The notes under the pieces are model-generated. The model was given only the letters and a program-made list of their open reading frames with translations. It searched no databases and was not told the DNA's origin. A stretch of DNA of 64,000 bases from Pseudomonas sessilinigenes (GTDB taxonomy: Bacteria; Pseudomonadota; Gammaproteobacteria; Pseudomonadales; Pseudomonadaceae). A program made the position numbers and the translations under genes. Below, one piece after another: positions 33,118 to 42,559 of this stretch. The DNA is taken from assembly GCF_003850565.1 (NCBI RefSeq), contig NZ_CP027706.1, forward strand, positions 2,108,001 through 2,172,000, in the 5' to 3' direction. The first letter of the stretch is position 1. Each line of letters starts with the position of its first letter.

Positions 33118-33268
33118 CCGATTTTGACTAGTGTTACGGAGGGTTACGGACAGGTCGCCCACTCTGACAAAAAAATGACACCGCTGGAGCCCGCGTGTTT
33201 ACTGGGCTGCAGCGTGGCGTTGATTTTTTTGCAAGGACTATTGTTACGTTCCGCACGACAGGTGCGCA

Positions 33269-33297
33269 TTGCTACGGGAGGGACTCGGCGGCATAAT
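33269..33297 (+). promoter_or_regulatory. Promoter of gap
   Basis: TTGCTA (33269-33274), a 17-base spacer and CATAAT (33292-33297). Confidence 0.6.
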
Positions 33298-33336
33298 GTA
33301 GCCCCTTTTTTCTGCCCCTACATGTGGAAGGTTCCC

Positions 33337-34785
33337 GTGACTCAGAAGCCCGACCAGTGTCTTGGTGAATGGATCGACCGTGAAGCACTCGCAGAAGCGA
33401 TGATTCCGCTTATCGGTCAGCTCTACCGCAACAACAATGTGGTGAGCTCGATCTATGGCCGCAGCCTGATCAACCAGTCTGTCATCGCGATTCTCAAAGC
33501 TCACCGCTTTGCTCGCCATCGTCAGTCCGACGAAAGCGAATTGTCCGTCCACGAAACGTTCCCGCTTCTGAAAGCCATGAGCGAGCTCAAGCTCGGTGCG
33601 GCTTCGGTCGATCTGGGCAAGTTGGCTGTCAAATTCAAAACCCAGGGCAATGGCCGCACCGCCGAACAGTTCGTTCGCGAAGAGCTGGCTGATGTCGTGG
33701 GCCAACAAAACGCCTCGGCGCGCAAAGGCACTGACGTAGTGCTGTACGGCTTCGGTCGTATCGGTCGCCTGCTGGCACGCATCCTGATCGAAAAAACCGG
33801 TGGTGGCGATGGCCTGCGCCTGCGCGCCATCGTGGTGCGCAAGGGCGCCGAGAACGACCTGACCAAGCGCGCCAGCCTGCTGCGTCGCGACTCGGTACAT
33901 GGTTCGTTCAACGGCACCATCACCATCGATGAAGCAAACAACACCATCACCGCCAACGGCAACCTGATCCAGGTCATCTACGCCAAGAGCCCGAGCGAAG
34001 TCGACTACACCCAGTACGGCATCCACGATGCGCTGATCGTCGACAACACCGGTGTATGGCGCGATGCCGATGGCCTGGGCCAGCACCTGGCCTGCCCGGG
34101 CGCTGCCCGCGTGGTCCTGACCGCACCTGGCAAGGGCGCGCTGAAGAACATCGTGCACGGCATCAACCACGGTGAAATCACCCCTGACGACAAGATCGTT
34201 TCCGCTGCTTCTTGCACCACCAACGCCATCGTGCCGGTGCTCAAGGCCGTGAACGACCAGTACGGCATCGTCAATGGCCACGTCGAAACCGTTCACTCGT
34301 TCACCAACGACCAGAACCTGATCGACAACTTCCACAAGGGCAGCCGTCGTGGCCGCGCCGCGCCGCTGAACATGGTGATCACCGAGACTGGTGCAGCCAC
34401 CGCTGCTGCCAAGGCACTGCCGGTGCTCAAGGGCAAGCTGACCGGCAACGCGATTCGCGTACCAACGCCAAACGTGTCGATGGCCATCCTCAACCTGAAC
34501 CTGGAAAAGGCCACCACCCGCGACGAGATCAACGAGTACCTGCGCCAGACCGCCATGCACTCGGATCTTCACAAGCAGATCGACTTCGTCAATTCCCAGG
34601 AAGTGGTGTCCACCGACTTCGTTGGTTCCCGCCATGCTGGTGTGGTCGATGCCGAGGCTACTATCTGCAACGACAACCGCGTTGTCCTGTACGTCTGGTA
34701 CGACAACGAATTCGGTTACAGCTGCCAGGTAGTGCGCGTGATGGAAGACATGGCTGGGGTCAACCCGCCAGCGTTCCCACGCTAA
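33337..34785 (+). CDS. gap: Glyceraldehyde-3-phosphate dehydrogenase with N-terminal extension
   Basis: A 482-residue GAPDH (487 if ATG 33322 is used). The NAD-binding GFGRIGRLLARIL comes only after about 130 residues of helical extension (MTQKPDQCLGEWIDREALAE onwards), and the catalytic cysteine is C293 in SAASCTTNAIVP. WYDNEFGYSCQVVRV closes the fold. This long form corresponds to the mfd-linked PA3001-type enzyme, thought to differ from the glycolytic GapA and perhaps to serve gluconeogenesis. GTG 33337 is preferred because GGAAGG lies just before it, whereas ATG 33322 has no ribosome site. Confidence 0.9.
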   Translation: MTQKPDQCLGEWIDREALAEAMIPLIGQLYRNNNVVSSIYGRSLINQSVIAILKAHRFARHRQSDESELSVHETFPLLKAMSELKLGAASVDLGKLAVKFKTQGNGRTAEQFVREELADVVGQQNASARKGTDVVLYGFGRIGRLLARILIEKTGGGDGLRLRAIVVRKGAENDLTKRASLLRRDSVHGSFNGTITIDEANNTITANGNLIQVIYAKSPSEVDYTQYGIHDALIVDNTGVWRDADGLGQHLACPGAARVVLTAPGKGALKNIVHGINHGEITPDDKIVSAASCTTNAIVPVLKAVNDQYGIVNGHVETVHSFTNDQNLIDNFHKGSRRGRAAPLNMVITETGAATAAAKALPVLKGKLTGNAIRVPTPNVSMAILNLNLEKATTRDEINEYLRQTAMHSDLHKQIDFVNSQEVVSTDFVGSRHAGVVDAEATICNDNRVVLYVWYDNEFGYSCQVVRVMEDMAGVNPPAFPR

Positions 34786-34798
34786 GCATCTGCCGATA

Positions 34799-34830
34799 TG
34801 AAAACGCCCCGACTTGTCGGGGCGTTTTTG
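34799..34830. terminator. Bidirectional terminator after gap
   Basis: AAAACGCCCCGAC and TCGGGGCGTTTTTG form a strong stem with a tiny loop. It serves gap and the convergent transporter. Confidence 0.9.
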
Positions 34831-34855
34831 TTTGGGGCGATTGCCCGCGAAAGGT

Positions 34856-36157
34856 TTACCGAGCGCCGCCGGTCACGGTCGTCTGCGCGGTCCGCAGGGC
34901 ATGGCGGTTGCCGTGGAACAGCACCAGGGTGGCGATCAGCCCCAGTACGGCAGCGCCGCTGAGCCAGATGCCGGGGGCTGCCTTGTTGTCCAGTATGTGG
35001 ATCAGGTAGGTGCAGGCTGCCGGGGTGAAGCCGCCGAAGGTGGCGGTGGCCAGGCTATAGGCCAGGGAGAAACCGGTGGTACGGACTTCGGCCGGCATGA
35101 TTTCGGTCAGGGCCACCACCATGGCGCCGTTATAGGAACCATAGAGGAAGGACAGCCACAACTCGACGATCAACAGGTGGCTGAAGCTGGGGTTGGCCAC
35201 CAGCCAGGACAGCGCCGGATAGGCCGTGAGAATCGCCAGGATGGTGGCGCCCAGCAGCAATGGCTTGCGGCCGATCCTGTCGGACAGCGATCCCATGACC
35301 GGTAGCCAGAAGAAGTTGGACGCCCCGATGCATACCGTCACCAGCAGCGAGTCGAAATCGGACAGGTGCAATTCGGCCTTGCCGAAGGTCGGGGTGTAGG
35401 CGGTGATCAGGTAGAAGGACACGGTGGTCATCACCACCAGGGCCATGCCGGCGATGACGATGCCGAAGTTCTGGCCGATGGAACGCACGATTTCCTGCAG
35501 GGTCGGACGGTGCTTGCGCGCCTGGAACTCCGGGGTTTCCTCCAGGGAGCGACGGATCATGAAGATCGCCGGCACGATCATGCAGCCCACCAGGAACGGT
35601 ACGCGCCAGCCCCAGTCGCCCATCTGATCGGGGCTCAACCAGTGGTTCAGGCCTACGCCCAGCAAGCCGGCGAATACCACGGCGGCCTGTTGGCTTGCCG
35701 ATTGCCAGCTGACGAAGAAGCCCTTGCGTCCGGGGGTGGAGATCTCGGCCAGGTAGACCGAGACGCCGCCCAGTTCCACGCCAGCGGAGAAGCCCTGCAA
35801 CAGGCGCCCGAGCAACACCAGCAGCGGGGCGGCCACGCCCAGGGTGGCGTAGCCTGGCACGCAAGCAATCAGCACGGTGCCGGCGGCCATCAGGACCAGG
35901 GTAATGATCAGGCCTTGGCGACGGCCATGGCGGTCGATGTAGGCACCAAGGAAAATCGCTCCCAGGGGGCGCATCAGGAAGCCAGCGCCGAAAGTCGCCA
36001 GGGACAGCATCAGCGAAGCGAAAGCACTGTCGGCAGGGAAGAAGGTCTTGGCGATCGCCGTGGCGTAGAAGCCGTAGACCATGAAGTCGAACATCTCTAG
36101 AAAGTTGCCGCTGACAACGCGAAAGATCGCCTTGCCTTTGCCCGTGGTCGTGGACAT
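34856..36157 (-). CDS. MHS-family MFS transporter (citrate/tricarballylate-type proton symporter)
   Basis: A 433-residue, twelve-helix major facilitator of the metabolite:H+ symporter branch. Motifs are [18 protein letters not shown] in helix 1, the MFS loop [29 protein letters not shown], and the second loop [13 protein letters not shown]. The N-terminus resembles citrate (CitA) and tricarballylate (TcuC) carriers, so a tri- or dicarboxylate is likely but unproven. ATG 36157 is chosen; GTG 36166 adds three residues. It sits where P. aeruginosa carries the nqr operon. Confidence 0.85.
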   Translation of the reverse strand: MSTTTGKGKAIFRVVSGNFLEMFDFMVYGFYATAIAKTFFPADSAFASLMLSLATFGAGFLMRPLGAIFLGAYIDRHGRRQGLIITLVLMAAGTVLIACVPGYATLGVAAPLLVLLGRLLQGFSAGVELGGVSVYLAEISTPGRKGFFVSWQSASQQAAVVFAGLLGVGLNHWLSPDQMGDWGWRVPFLVGCMIVPAIFMIRRSLEETPEFQARKHRPTLQEIVRSIGQNFGIVIAGMALVVMTTVSFYLITAYTPTFGKAELHLSDFDSLLVTVCIGASNFFWLPVMGSLSDRIGRKPLLLGATILAILTAYPALSWLVANPSFSHLLIVELWLSFLYGSYNGAMVVALTEIMPAEVRTTGFSLAYSLATATFGGFTPAACTYLIHILDNKAAPGIWLSGAAVLGLIATLVLFHGNRHALRTAQTTVTGGAR

Positions 36158-36432
36158 GTTTTTCACTCACTTTGGCTGTCTTGTTAGCATTCCCTGGTCA
36201 TTACTCGTCCTCACTGCAAAGGCGGGGCACGGGGCTGCACGCTGAACAGTTTTGTAACAATATGTGTGTGGAAGGCATCAGGCAACTAAAACTCTTGGTC
36301 ATCGCGCGATGGCTCTAGCTTGTGGCTTTGCCCTTGTCTTTGAGGGGAAGTGGATAGGTGAATGCCGTTCCGTCTGTCGCATAATGGCTTTTTGCTTGAT
36401 GGGCAGGCCCTGCGGGTGGCCGTTCTGGAGGG

Positions 36433-37458
36433 ATGACCTTGGCAGGTAGCAGGCAGTGGCAGGTACTGTGGGGTGTGATGGCGCTATTGGCTGGATGTGG
36501 TGCCGGGGAGCGTTTGGAAAGCATTTCCGGGCCGACCATGGGCAGCACCTGGTCGGTGCAATATGTCCGGCCTTCAGGAGGGCCGCAGGCAGCTGCGGTC
36601 AAGGCTGAGGTCGAGGCGATCCTGGCTGAAGTGGATCGCCAGATGTCCACTTATCGCAGCGATTCGGATATCGAACGATTCAATCGGTTGCCGGCCCATG
36701 CTTGCCAACCCATGCCCGAGCCGGTGTTGCAGCTGGTGCGGGTTGGCGAGCAGTTGTCCCGTGACAGCGACGGGGCCTTCGACCTGACGGTGGAGCCGCT
36801 GCTCGATCTCTGGGGCTTTGGTCCCCAGGGGCGGGCAGAGAAGATCCCGGACGCCGGAGCCCTGGCCGAGGTGCGGCAGCGCGTGGGGCATGGGCTGCTG
36901 CGCATCGAGGGATCGCAGTTGTGCAAGGAGGCGGCAGTGGAGGTGGATTTCAACAGCATCGCTGCCGGGTATGCGGTGGATCGTATCGCGGCGCGTCTTG
37001 GGGCACTGGGTATCACCAGTTATCTGGCCGAGGCCACCGGCGAACTCAAGGCGGTTGGGCGCAAGCCGGATGGCACGCCCTGGCGTATTGCCCTGGAGGA
37101 ACCCCGGGATGACCGGCAGGTGGCCGAGCGGGTGATCGCCGTGGACGGCTATGGCGTTTCCACCTCTGGCGACTACCGTAATTACTTCGAGCAGGACGGC
37201 CAGCGCTACTCCCATACTTTCGATGCCAGGGCCGGGCGGCCCATTGCTCACAAGCTCGCTTCGGTAACGGTGGTTCATCCTTCGGCGCTGATGGCCGATG
37301 GCTTGTCGACGCTGCTGCTCATCCTGGGCCCCGAGGCTGGCTGGGACTATGCCGAAAAACAGGCGATCGCCGCGTTTTTCGTGATGCGTGCCGATACAGG
37401 TTTCGTCACACGCAGCAACCCGGCCTTCGACCGGTTGTTCCCGGGGCGGCCCAAGTGA
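36433..37458 (+). CDS. apbE: FAD:protein FMN transferase ApbE
   Basis: A 341-residue exported enzyme that covalently attaches FMN to Thr residues of partner proteins such as NqrB, NqrC and RnfG. A lipoprotein-type signal (VMALLAGC) is followed by GPTMGSTWSVQY, RQMSTYRSDSDIERFN, DLTVEPLLDLWGFG, DFNSIAAGYAVDRIA, GVSTSGDYRNYF and YSHTFDARAGRP, all ApbE blocks. The ATG lies only two bases after GGAGG, so TTG 36439 may be the real start. In P. aeruginosa apbE ends the nqr cluster; here no nqr gene is adjacent. Confidence 0.92.
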   Translation: MTLAGSRQWQVLWGVMALLAGCGAGERLESISGPTMGSTWSVQYVRPSGGPQAAAVKAEVEAILAEVDRQMSTYRSDSDIERFNRLPAHACQPMPEPVLQLVRVGEQLSRDSDGAFDLTVEPLLDLWGFGPQGRAEKIPDAGALAEVRQRVGHGLLRIEGSQLCKEAAVEVDFNSIAAGYAVDRIAARLGALGITSYLAEATGELKAVGRKPDGTPWRIALEEPRDDRQVAERVIAVDGYGVSTSGDYRNYFEQDGQRYSHTFDARAGRPIAHKLASVTVVHPSALMADGLSTLLLILGPEAGWDYAEKQAIAAFFVMRADTGFVTRSNPAFDRLFPGRPK

Positions 37459-37657
37459 GCCAATGAGGGCGCGCACGCTGTAGTGCAGGCAAAAGTAGCC
37501 TACGACGCGACCAAGGGTTAATGTGCGCGGCGTTGTCGCTTCTATAGACTGTGCCCGGGTTCGTAACCGAGCCAAATTGATCCTTCATGCCGCTGGCCGC
37601 GGCATGATTTAGCCGTAGGTGCCAGAAGGGCATCGCGGCCTGTTCTGAGGAGTACGC

Positions 37658-39052
37658 ATGGCTGTCTACAACTACGACGTAGTGGTGCTGGGTTCAGGCC
37701 CCGCTGGAGAAGGTGCGGCGATGAATGCCGCGAAAGCAGGGCGCAAGGTGGCAATGGTCGACAGCCGTCGCCAGGTCGGCGGTAACTGCACTCACTTGGG
37801 TACCATCCCGTCCAAGGCCTTGCGTCACTCGGTCCGGCAGATCATGCAGTTCAACACCAACCCGATGTTCCGGGCCATTGGCGAGCCGCGCTGGTTTTCC
37901 TTCCCGGACGTGCTCAAGAGCGCGGAAAAAGTCATCTCCAAGCAGGTGGCCTCGCGTACCGGCTACTACGCGCGCAACCGGGTCGATGTGTTCTTCGGTA
38001 CTGGCAGCTTCGCCGACGAGCAGACGGTCGAAGTGGTTTGCGCCAATGGCGTAGTGGAAAAACTGGTGGCCAAGCACATCATCATCGCCACCGGCTCGCG
38101 CCCTTATCGCCCGGCGGACATCGATTTCAACCATCCGCGTATCTACGATAGCGACACCATCCTCAGCCTTGGCCATACCCCGCGCAAGCTCATCGTCTAC
38201 GGTGCCGGAGTGATCGGTTGCGAATACGCCTCGATCTTCAGCGGCCTGGGTGTGCTGGTGGAGCTGGTGGACAACCGCGGCCAGTTGCTCAGCTTCCTGG
38301 ACTCCGAGATCTCCCAGGCCCTGAGCTACCACTTCAGCAACAACAACATCACCGTGCGCCACAACGAAGAGTACGAGCGGGTCGAGGGCGTGGATAACGG
38401 CGTGATCCTGCACCTCAAGTCCGGCAAGAAGATCAAGGCCGACGCCTTGCTCTGGTGCAACGGCCGTACCGGCAACACCGACAAGCTGGGCATGGAGAAC
38501 ATCGGGATCAAGGTCAATGGCCGTGGTCAGATCGAGGTGGACGAGAACTACCGCACCAGCGTGCCGAACATCTATGGCGCCGGTGACGTGATCGGTTGGC
38601 CGAGCCTGGCCAGTGCCGCCCACGACCAGGGGCGTTCCGCTGCCGGCAGCATCGTCGACAACGGCAGCTGGCGCTTCGTCAACGACGTGCCGACCGGGAT
38701 CTACACCATTCCCGAGATCAGCTCGATCGGCAAGAACGAGCAGGAGCTGACCCAGGCCAAGGTGCCATACGAAGTGGGCAAGGCGTTCTTCAAGGGCATG
38801 GCCCGCGCGCAGATCGCCGGCGAGCCCCAGGGCATGCTGAAGATCCTGTTCCACCGCGAGACCCTGGAGGTACTGGGCGTGCACTGCTTCGGTTACCAGG
38901 CTTCGGAGATCGTGCACATCGGCCAGGCGATCATGAACCAGCCGGGCGAGCTCAATACCCTGAAGTACTTCGTCAACACCACCTTCAACTACCCGACCAT
39001 GGCCGAGGCCTATCGGGTGGCAGCGTACGACGGCCTCAACCGGCTTTTTTGA
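37658..39052 (+). CDS. sthA: Soluble pyridine nucleotide transhydrogenase
   Basis: A 464-residue cytosolic flavoprotein that re-equilibrates NADPH and NAD. The FAD motif [20 protein letters not shown] opens the protein. The region that holds the redox disulfide in lipoamide dehydrogenases reads [15 protein letters not shown] here, with Thr for the second Cys, as expected for SthA. A NAD(P) motif [15 protein letters not shown] follows near residue 182. A GAGGAG site precedes the ATG, and a CATGCCGC/GCGGCATG hairpin lies in the leader at 37586-37606. Confidence 0.95.
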   Translation: MAVYNYDVVVLGSGPAGEGAAMNAAKAGRKVAMVDSRRQVGGNCTHLGTIPSKALRHSVRQIMQFNTNPMFRAIGEPRWFSFPDVLKSAEKVISKQVASRTGYYARNRVDVFFGTGSFADEQTVEVVCANGVVEKLVAKHIIIATGSRPYRPADIDFNHPRIYDSDTILSLGHTPRKLIVYGAGVIGCEYASIFSGLGVLVELVDNRGQLLSFLDSEISQALSYHFSNNNITVRHNEEYERVEGVDNGVILHLKSGKKIKADALLWCNGRTGNTDKLGMENIGIKVNGRGQIEVDENYRTSVPNIYGAGDVIGWPSLASAAHDQGRSAAGSIVDNGSWRFVNDVPTGIYTIPEISSIGKNEQELTQAKVPYEVGKAFFKGMARAQIAGEPQGMLKILFHRETLEVLGVHCFGYQASEIVHIGQAIMNQPGELNTLKYFVNTTFNYPTMAEAYRVAAYDGLNRLF

Positions 39053-39055
39053 GCG

Positions 39056-39086
39056 GCTCCGGCCGGTGGCCTGAGCCGGCCGGGGA
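39056..39086. terminator. Hairpin between sthA and glpQ-like gene
   Basis: CTCCGGCCGG pairs with CCGGCCGGGGAG, allowing a bulge, between convergent genes. No T-run follows, so termination is only possible. Confidence 0.4.
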
Positions 39087-39094
39087 GACCGATT

Positions 39095-39817
39095 TCAGTA
39101 ATTCTCGAGGGTGGCGCTGGCCAAACCGGGAAAGTCTGTAATCAGGCTATCTACGCCGAAGTCGGCGAGCCTGCGCATCAGCGCCGGCTCGTTGACCGTC
39201 CACACTGACACATGCAGGCCCTGGCGCTGCGCCCGTTGCAGGCGTTCCGGGGTGCACAGGGTCCAGTTCAGCGCAAGCATCTGGCAGCCATAGCTCTGGG
39301 CGACCTTCAGTGGGTCGAGCCAGGCGTACTCGGCTACCAGTCCGCGGGACAGGTCCGGAGTCAGTTCGACGGCGGCCTTGAGGACCTCCCGGGAGCTCGA
39401 GGTGACGGTGACCTTGTCCAGCAGGCCGAAGCGCTGGGCCATTTCCCGGATCGCCAGTACGGTGGTGGCGGCACGGGTGCGCGAGGCGCTCTTGACCTCC
39501 AGCTGCCAGTGCTCGAAGTCGCATTTCTCGAACAACTCCTCCAGGCGCGGGATGGGGCAGGGGCTGACCCAGCCCGGGCCGCCCCGGCGTGCATCGTAGG
39601 TCACCAGTTCGGCAGCGGAGTGCTCCACGACCTTGCCGCGCCGGTCGGTGGTGCGCTTGAGGGTCGGGTCATGGATGACCATCAGTTCCCCGTCCATGGA
39701 CAGGTGCAGGTCGAGCTCGCAGCGGCGTACGCCGTGCTTGAGGCATTCCTGAAAGCTGGTCAGGGTGTTTTCCGGCGCTTCGCCCTTGGCGCCGCGATGG
39801 CCATAGATCAGGGTCAC
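39095..39817 (-). CDS. Glycerophosphodiester phosphodiesterase
   Basis: A 240-residue GDPD-fold enzyme that hydrolyses glycerophosphodiesters to glycerol 3-phosphate and an alcohol. Active-site blocks are IYGHRGAKGEAPENT (His-Arg, Glu), CELDLHLSMDGELMVIHDP and TTDRRGKV. The C-terminal VSVWTVNEPALMRRLADFGV and DSLITDFPG complete the TIM barrel. No signal peptide is seen, so it is a cytosolic UgpQ-like form rather than periplasmic GlpQ. Position matches PA2990. Confidence 0.88.
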   Translation of the reverse strand: MTLIYGHRGAKGEAPENTLTSFQECLKHGVRRCELDLHLSMDGELMVIHDPTLKRTTDRRGKVVEHSAAELVTYDARRGGPGWVSPCPIPRLEELFEKCDFEHWQLEVKSASRTRAATTVLAIREMAQRFGLLDKVTVTSSSREVLKAAVELTPDLSRGLVAEYAWLDPLKVAQSYGCQMLALNWTLCTPERLQRAQRQGLHVSVWTVNEPALMRRLADFGVDSLITDFPGLASATLENY

Positions 39818-39864
39818 AATTGCTCCTTCACGGATGTTGTTCCTTTAAGAGGGGTCAGGCGCGC

Positions 39865-40452
39865 TCATTGGGTGTCGGGAGTGTTCTGTTCCCGGGCCAG
39901 GCGACGTTGTTGGGCCTGTTTCTGCATGATATAGCGTGCCAACAGCTGGCGCTGGGCCTCGGTCAATGCTTCGAATTCGGTGCCGATTTCAAAGGTGCCG
40001 AAGCCCTGGGGCTCGCAGTGGGTGACCTTGGCTCGCAACAGCAGGCCCAGGGCCTGGGGCATCAGCAGCAGTTTCAGCGCCAGGTGGCTACCGGCCGGGT
40101 AGCTCTGGTGGTGGCCGAATTCGATGCCCCCCTCCGAGAGGATCACCCGTTGCGGCTCGCCGAACTTGCCGAGCACGGTCTGGGCCACTACCTGGCCGAG
40201 CAGGTCGATGCGCTTGTTCATGACCTTGAGGTAGCTGGCCAGGGTGCGATCGCGCTCGCTGACCTGGCGCAACAGGTGCTGGGATTCGAATTCGCTCAGG
40301 TGCAATTCACTGAGCAGATTGAACAGTGCGGACTCATCCTGCAACACTTCCTTGCTCGCCGCATCGTGGGCGGACAAGGGGCTAATTTCCAGTGCGATCG
40401 CGTCCTCGATACGGTAGTATTCGCGGCGATCTTCTTCATCTAATGTCGACAT
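39865..40452 (-). CDS. PilZ domain-containing protein
   Basis: A 195-residue protein with an N-terminal PilZ-type RxxxR (DRREYYRIED), a central helical stretch and a second PilZ-like strand region (QRVILSEGGIEFGH). The second c-di-GMP motif normally reads (D/N)xSxxG; here the first position is Ile, so ligand binding may be weakened or lost. The family looks like the PA2989 protein next to lolCDE. It is divergent from lolC. Confidence 0.78.
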   Translation of the reverse strand: MSTLDEEDRREYYRIEDAIALEISPLSAHDAASKEVLQDESALFNLLSELHLSEFESQHLLRQVSERDRTLASYLKVMNKRIDLLGQVVAQTVLGKFGEPQRVILSEGGIEFGHHQSYPAGSHLALKLLLMPQALGLLLRAKVTHCEPQGFGTFEIGTEFEALTEAQRQLLARYIMQKQAQQRRLAREQNTPDTQ

Positions 40453-40546
40453 GGCGAACCCATGGTAGAGGCAGTGGTCTGAGTGTAAAGCTGCTTACCA
40501 GGCCCCGCCACAAGGACGTCTTCTTTTCCTCCGAACAAGCCCCGAC

Positions 40547-41797
40547 ATGTTCAGACCTCTGTTTGCTTTCATCGGCACGCGTTACACCCGTGCAAAGCGC
40601 CGCAATCATTTTGTGTCATTCATTTCCCTGACTTCGATGATCGGACTCGCCCTCGGCGTGATCGTGATGATCGTGGTGCTGTCGGTAATGAACGGCTTCG
40701 ACCATGAGATGCGCACCCGCGTGCTGGGCATGGTGCCTCACGCCACTATCGAATCCGGCGAGCCCATCAGCGACTGGCAAGGCCTGGCCGCCAAGGTCAA
40801 GGCCAATCCCCAGGTACTGGCGGTGGCGCCCTTCACCCAGATGCAGGGTCTGTTGACCAACAACGGCCAGGTGCAGAAGGTGCTGCTCAATGCCATCGAT
40901 CCGGCCCAGGAACGCCAGGTCTCGATCATCGACCACTTCATGCAGCAGGGGCAGCTCGATGCCCTGGCGCCCGGCAGTTTCGGTATCGTCATCGGTGACA
41001 AGGCCGCCAACAAGCTGGGCGTCGGCCTGGGTGACAAGCTGACCTTCGTCGCCCCGGAAGTCTCGGTGACGCCGGCTGGCATGTTCCCGCGCATGAAGCG
41101 CTTTATCGTAGTGGGCATCTTCCACGTTGGCGCCGGCGAGATCGATGGCTACCTGGGCCTGACCAACCTCCAGGACCTGGGGCGCCTGCACCGCTGGAAG
41201 CCGGATCAGGTCCAGGGCCTGCGGCTGAAGTTCGACGACCTGTTCCAGGCGCCGCGCACGGCCTGGCAGATCGCCCAGGAGCTGGGCGAGAACCATTTCT
41301 ACGCCCGTGACTGGACCCGCACCCACGGCAACCTGTACCAGGCCATCCGCATGGAAAAAGCCATGATCGGCCTGCTGCTCTTGCTGATCGTCGCGGTGGC
41401 CGCGTTCAACATCATCTCGACCCTGGTGATGGTGGTGAACGACAAGAAAGGCGATATCGCCATCCTCCGTACCCTGGGGGCGACGCCAGGAACCATCATG
41501 GCGATCTTCATGGTCCAGGGCACGGTGATCGGTGTGGTCGGTACCCTGATCGGCGCCGTGCTGGGCATGCTCGCGGCGTTGAATGTCAGCGCTGCGATCG
41601 CCGGCCTCGAACGCCTGATCGGGCACAAATTCCTTAATGCCGACGTGTACTTCATCGATTACCTGCCGTCCCAGCTGATGGCCGAGGACGTGTTGATGGT
41701 CTGCGGCGCGGCGTTGGTCCTGAGTTTCCTCGCCACCCTGTATCCTGCCTGGCGTGCGGCGCGCACCCAGCCTGCGGAGGCGCTACGTTATGAGTGA
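40547..41797 (+). CDS. lolC: Lipoprotein-releasing ABC transporter permease LolC
   Basis: A 416-residue inner-membrane permease of the LolCDE complex that extracts outer-membrane lipoproteins and hands them to LolA. It has a first helix near residue 25, a large periplasmic domain and three C-terminal helices with [37 protein letters not shown] and the end [17 protein letters not shown]. It is paralogous to LolE two genes on. Its stop overlaps lolD by eight bases. With lolE present as well, this is the two-permease arrangement. Confidence 0.93.
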   Translation: MFRPLFAFIGTRYTRAKRRNHFVSFISLTSMIGLALGVIVMIVVLSVMNGFDHEMRTRVLGMVPHATIESGEPISDWQGLAAKVKANPQVLAVAPFTQMQGLLTNNGQVQKVLLNAIDPAQERQVSIIDHFMQQGQLDALAPGSFGIVIGDKAANKLGVGLGDKLTFVAPEVSVTPAGMFPRMKRFIVVGIFHVGAGEIDGYLGLTNLQDLGRLHRWKPDQVQGLRLKFDDLFQAPRTAWQIAQELGENHFYARDWTRTHGNLYQAIRMEKAMIGLLLLLIVAVAAFNIISTLVMVVNDKKGDIAILRTLGATPGTIMAIFMVQGTVIGVVGTLIGAVLGMLAALNVSAAIAGLERLIGHKFLNADVYFIDYLPSQLMAEDVLMVCGAALVLSFLATLYPAWRAARTQPAEALRYE

Positions 41798-42488
41798 GTT
41801 GGGCATGAGTGAAAAAGCAATCCTGAGCTGCCGCGACCTGGGCAAATCCTACGAGGAAGGTCCGGAATCGGTGGTGGTGCTGTCTGGCCTGCAGTTGGAG
41901 CTGCACCCGGGGGAGCGAGTGGCCATCGTCGGCAGCTCCGGCTCCGGTAAAAGTACCTTGCTCAACTTGCTGGGCGGCCTGGATACGCCTTCCAGGGGCA
42001 GCGTCTGGCTGGCCGGGGAGGAGCTTTCGGCCCTGGGTGAGAAGGCCCGTGGCCAGCTACGCAACCGCGCCTTGGGATTCGTCTATCAGTTCCACCACCT
42101 GCTGCCGGAATTCACCGCCCTGGAGAATGTCTGCATGCCGCTGCTGATCGGCCGTACACCGATCCCGGAAGCCCGGCAGCGGGCTACGGCGCTGCTGGAG
42201 CGGGTTGGTCTCGGTCATCGCCTGGAACACAAGCCCGCCGAACTGTCCGGTGGCGAACGCCAACGGGTGGCCATCGCCCGGGCCCTGGTGAACAAGCCTG
42301 GGCTGGTGATGCTCGACGAGCCTACTGGCAACCTCGACTCCCATACCGCCCAGGGCATCCAGGACTTGATGCTGGAGCTCAGCACCTCGATGCGCACCGC
42401 CTTTTTGGTGGTGACCCACGACATGAACCTGGCCCGGCAGATGGATCGCGTATTGCACCTGCAAGAAGGTCACCTGGTCGCAATCTGA
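41790..42488 (+). CDS. lolD: Lipoprotein-releasing ABC transporter ATPase LolD
   Basis: A 232-residue ATPase that powers LolCE. Walker A is [17 protein letters not shown], signature [16 protein letters not shown], Walker [13 protein letters not shown], with the H-loop in VVTHDMN. The ATG at 41790 overlaps the lolC stop; a second possible start is 41805. Translational coupling to lolC is likely. Confidence 0.94.
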   Translation: MSELGMSEKAILSCRDLGKSYEEGPESVVVLSGLQLELHPGERVAIVGSSGSGKSTLLNLLGGLDTPSRGSVWLAGEELSALGEKARGQLRNRALGFVYQFHHLLPEFTALENVCMPLLIGRTPIPEARQRATALLERVGLGHRLEHKPAELSGGERQRVAIARALVNKPGLVMLDEPTGNLDSHTAQGIQDLMLELSTSMRTAFLVVTHDMNLARQMDRVLHLQEGHLVAI

Positions 42489-42559
42489 TGCGACCGCACG
42501 CGGCGTCGGTGGTTAGCCCAGCGGCGTCGGGTCATTAATTTTTCCAGGGTGCCTTGCCC

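Larger units (their letters stand above)
32969..33336 (+). other. mfd-gap intergenic regulatory region
   Basis: About 370 bases with no gene. It contains a 13-base direct repeat (33064-33076 and 33105-33117), an AT-rich patch, and a sigma-70-like promoter for gap at 33269-33297. Confidence 0.6.
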
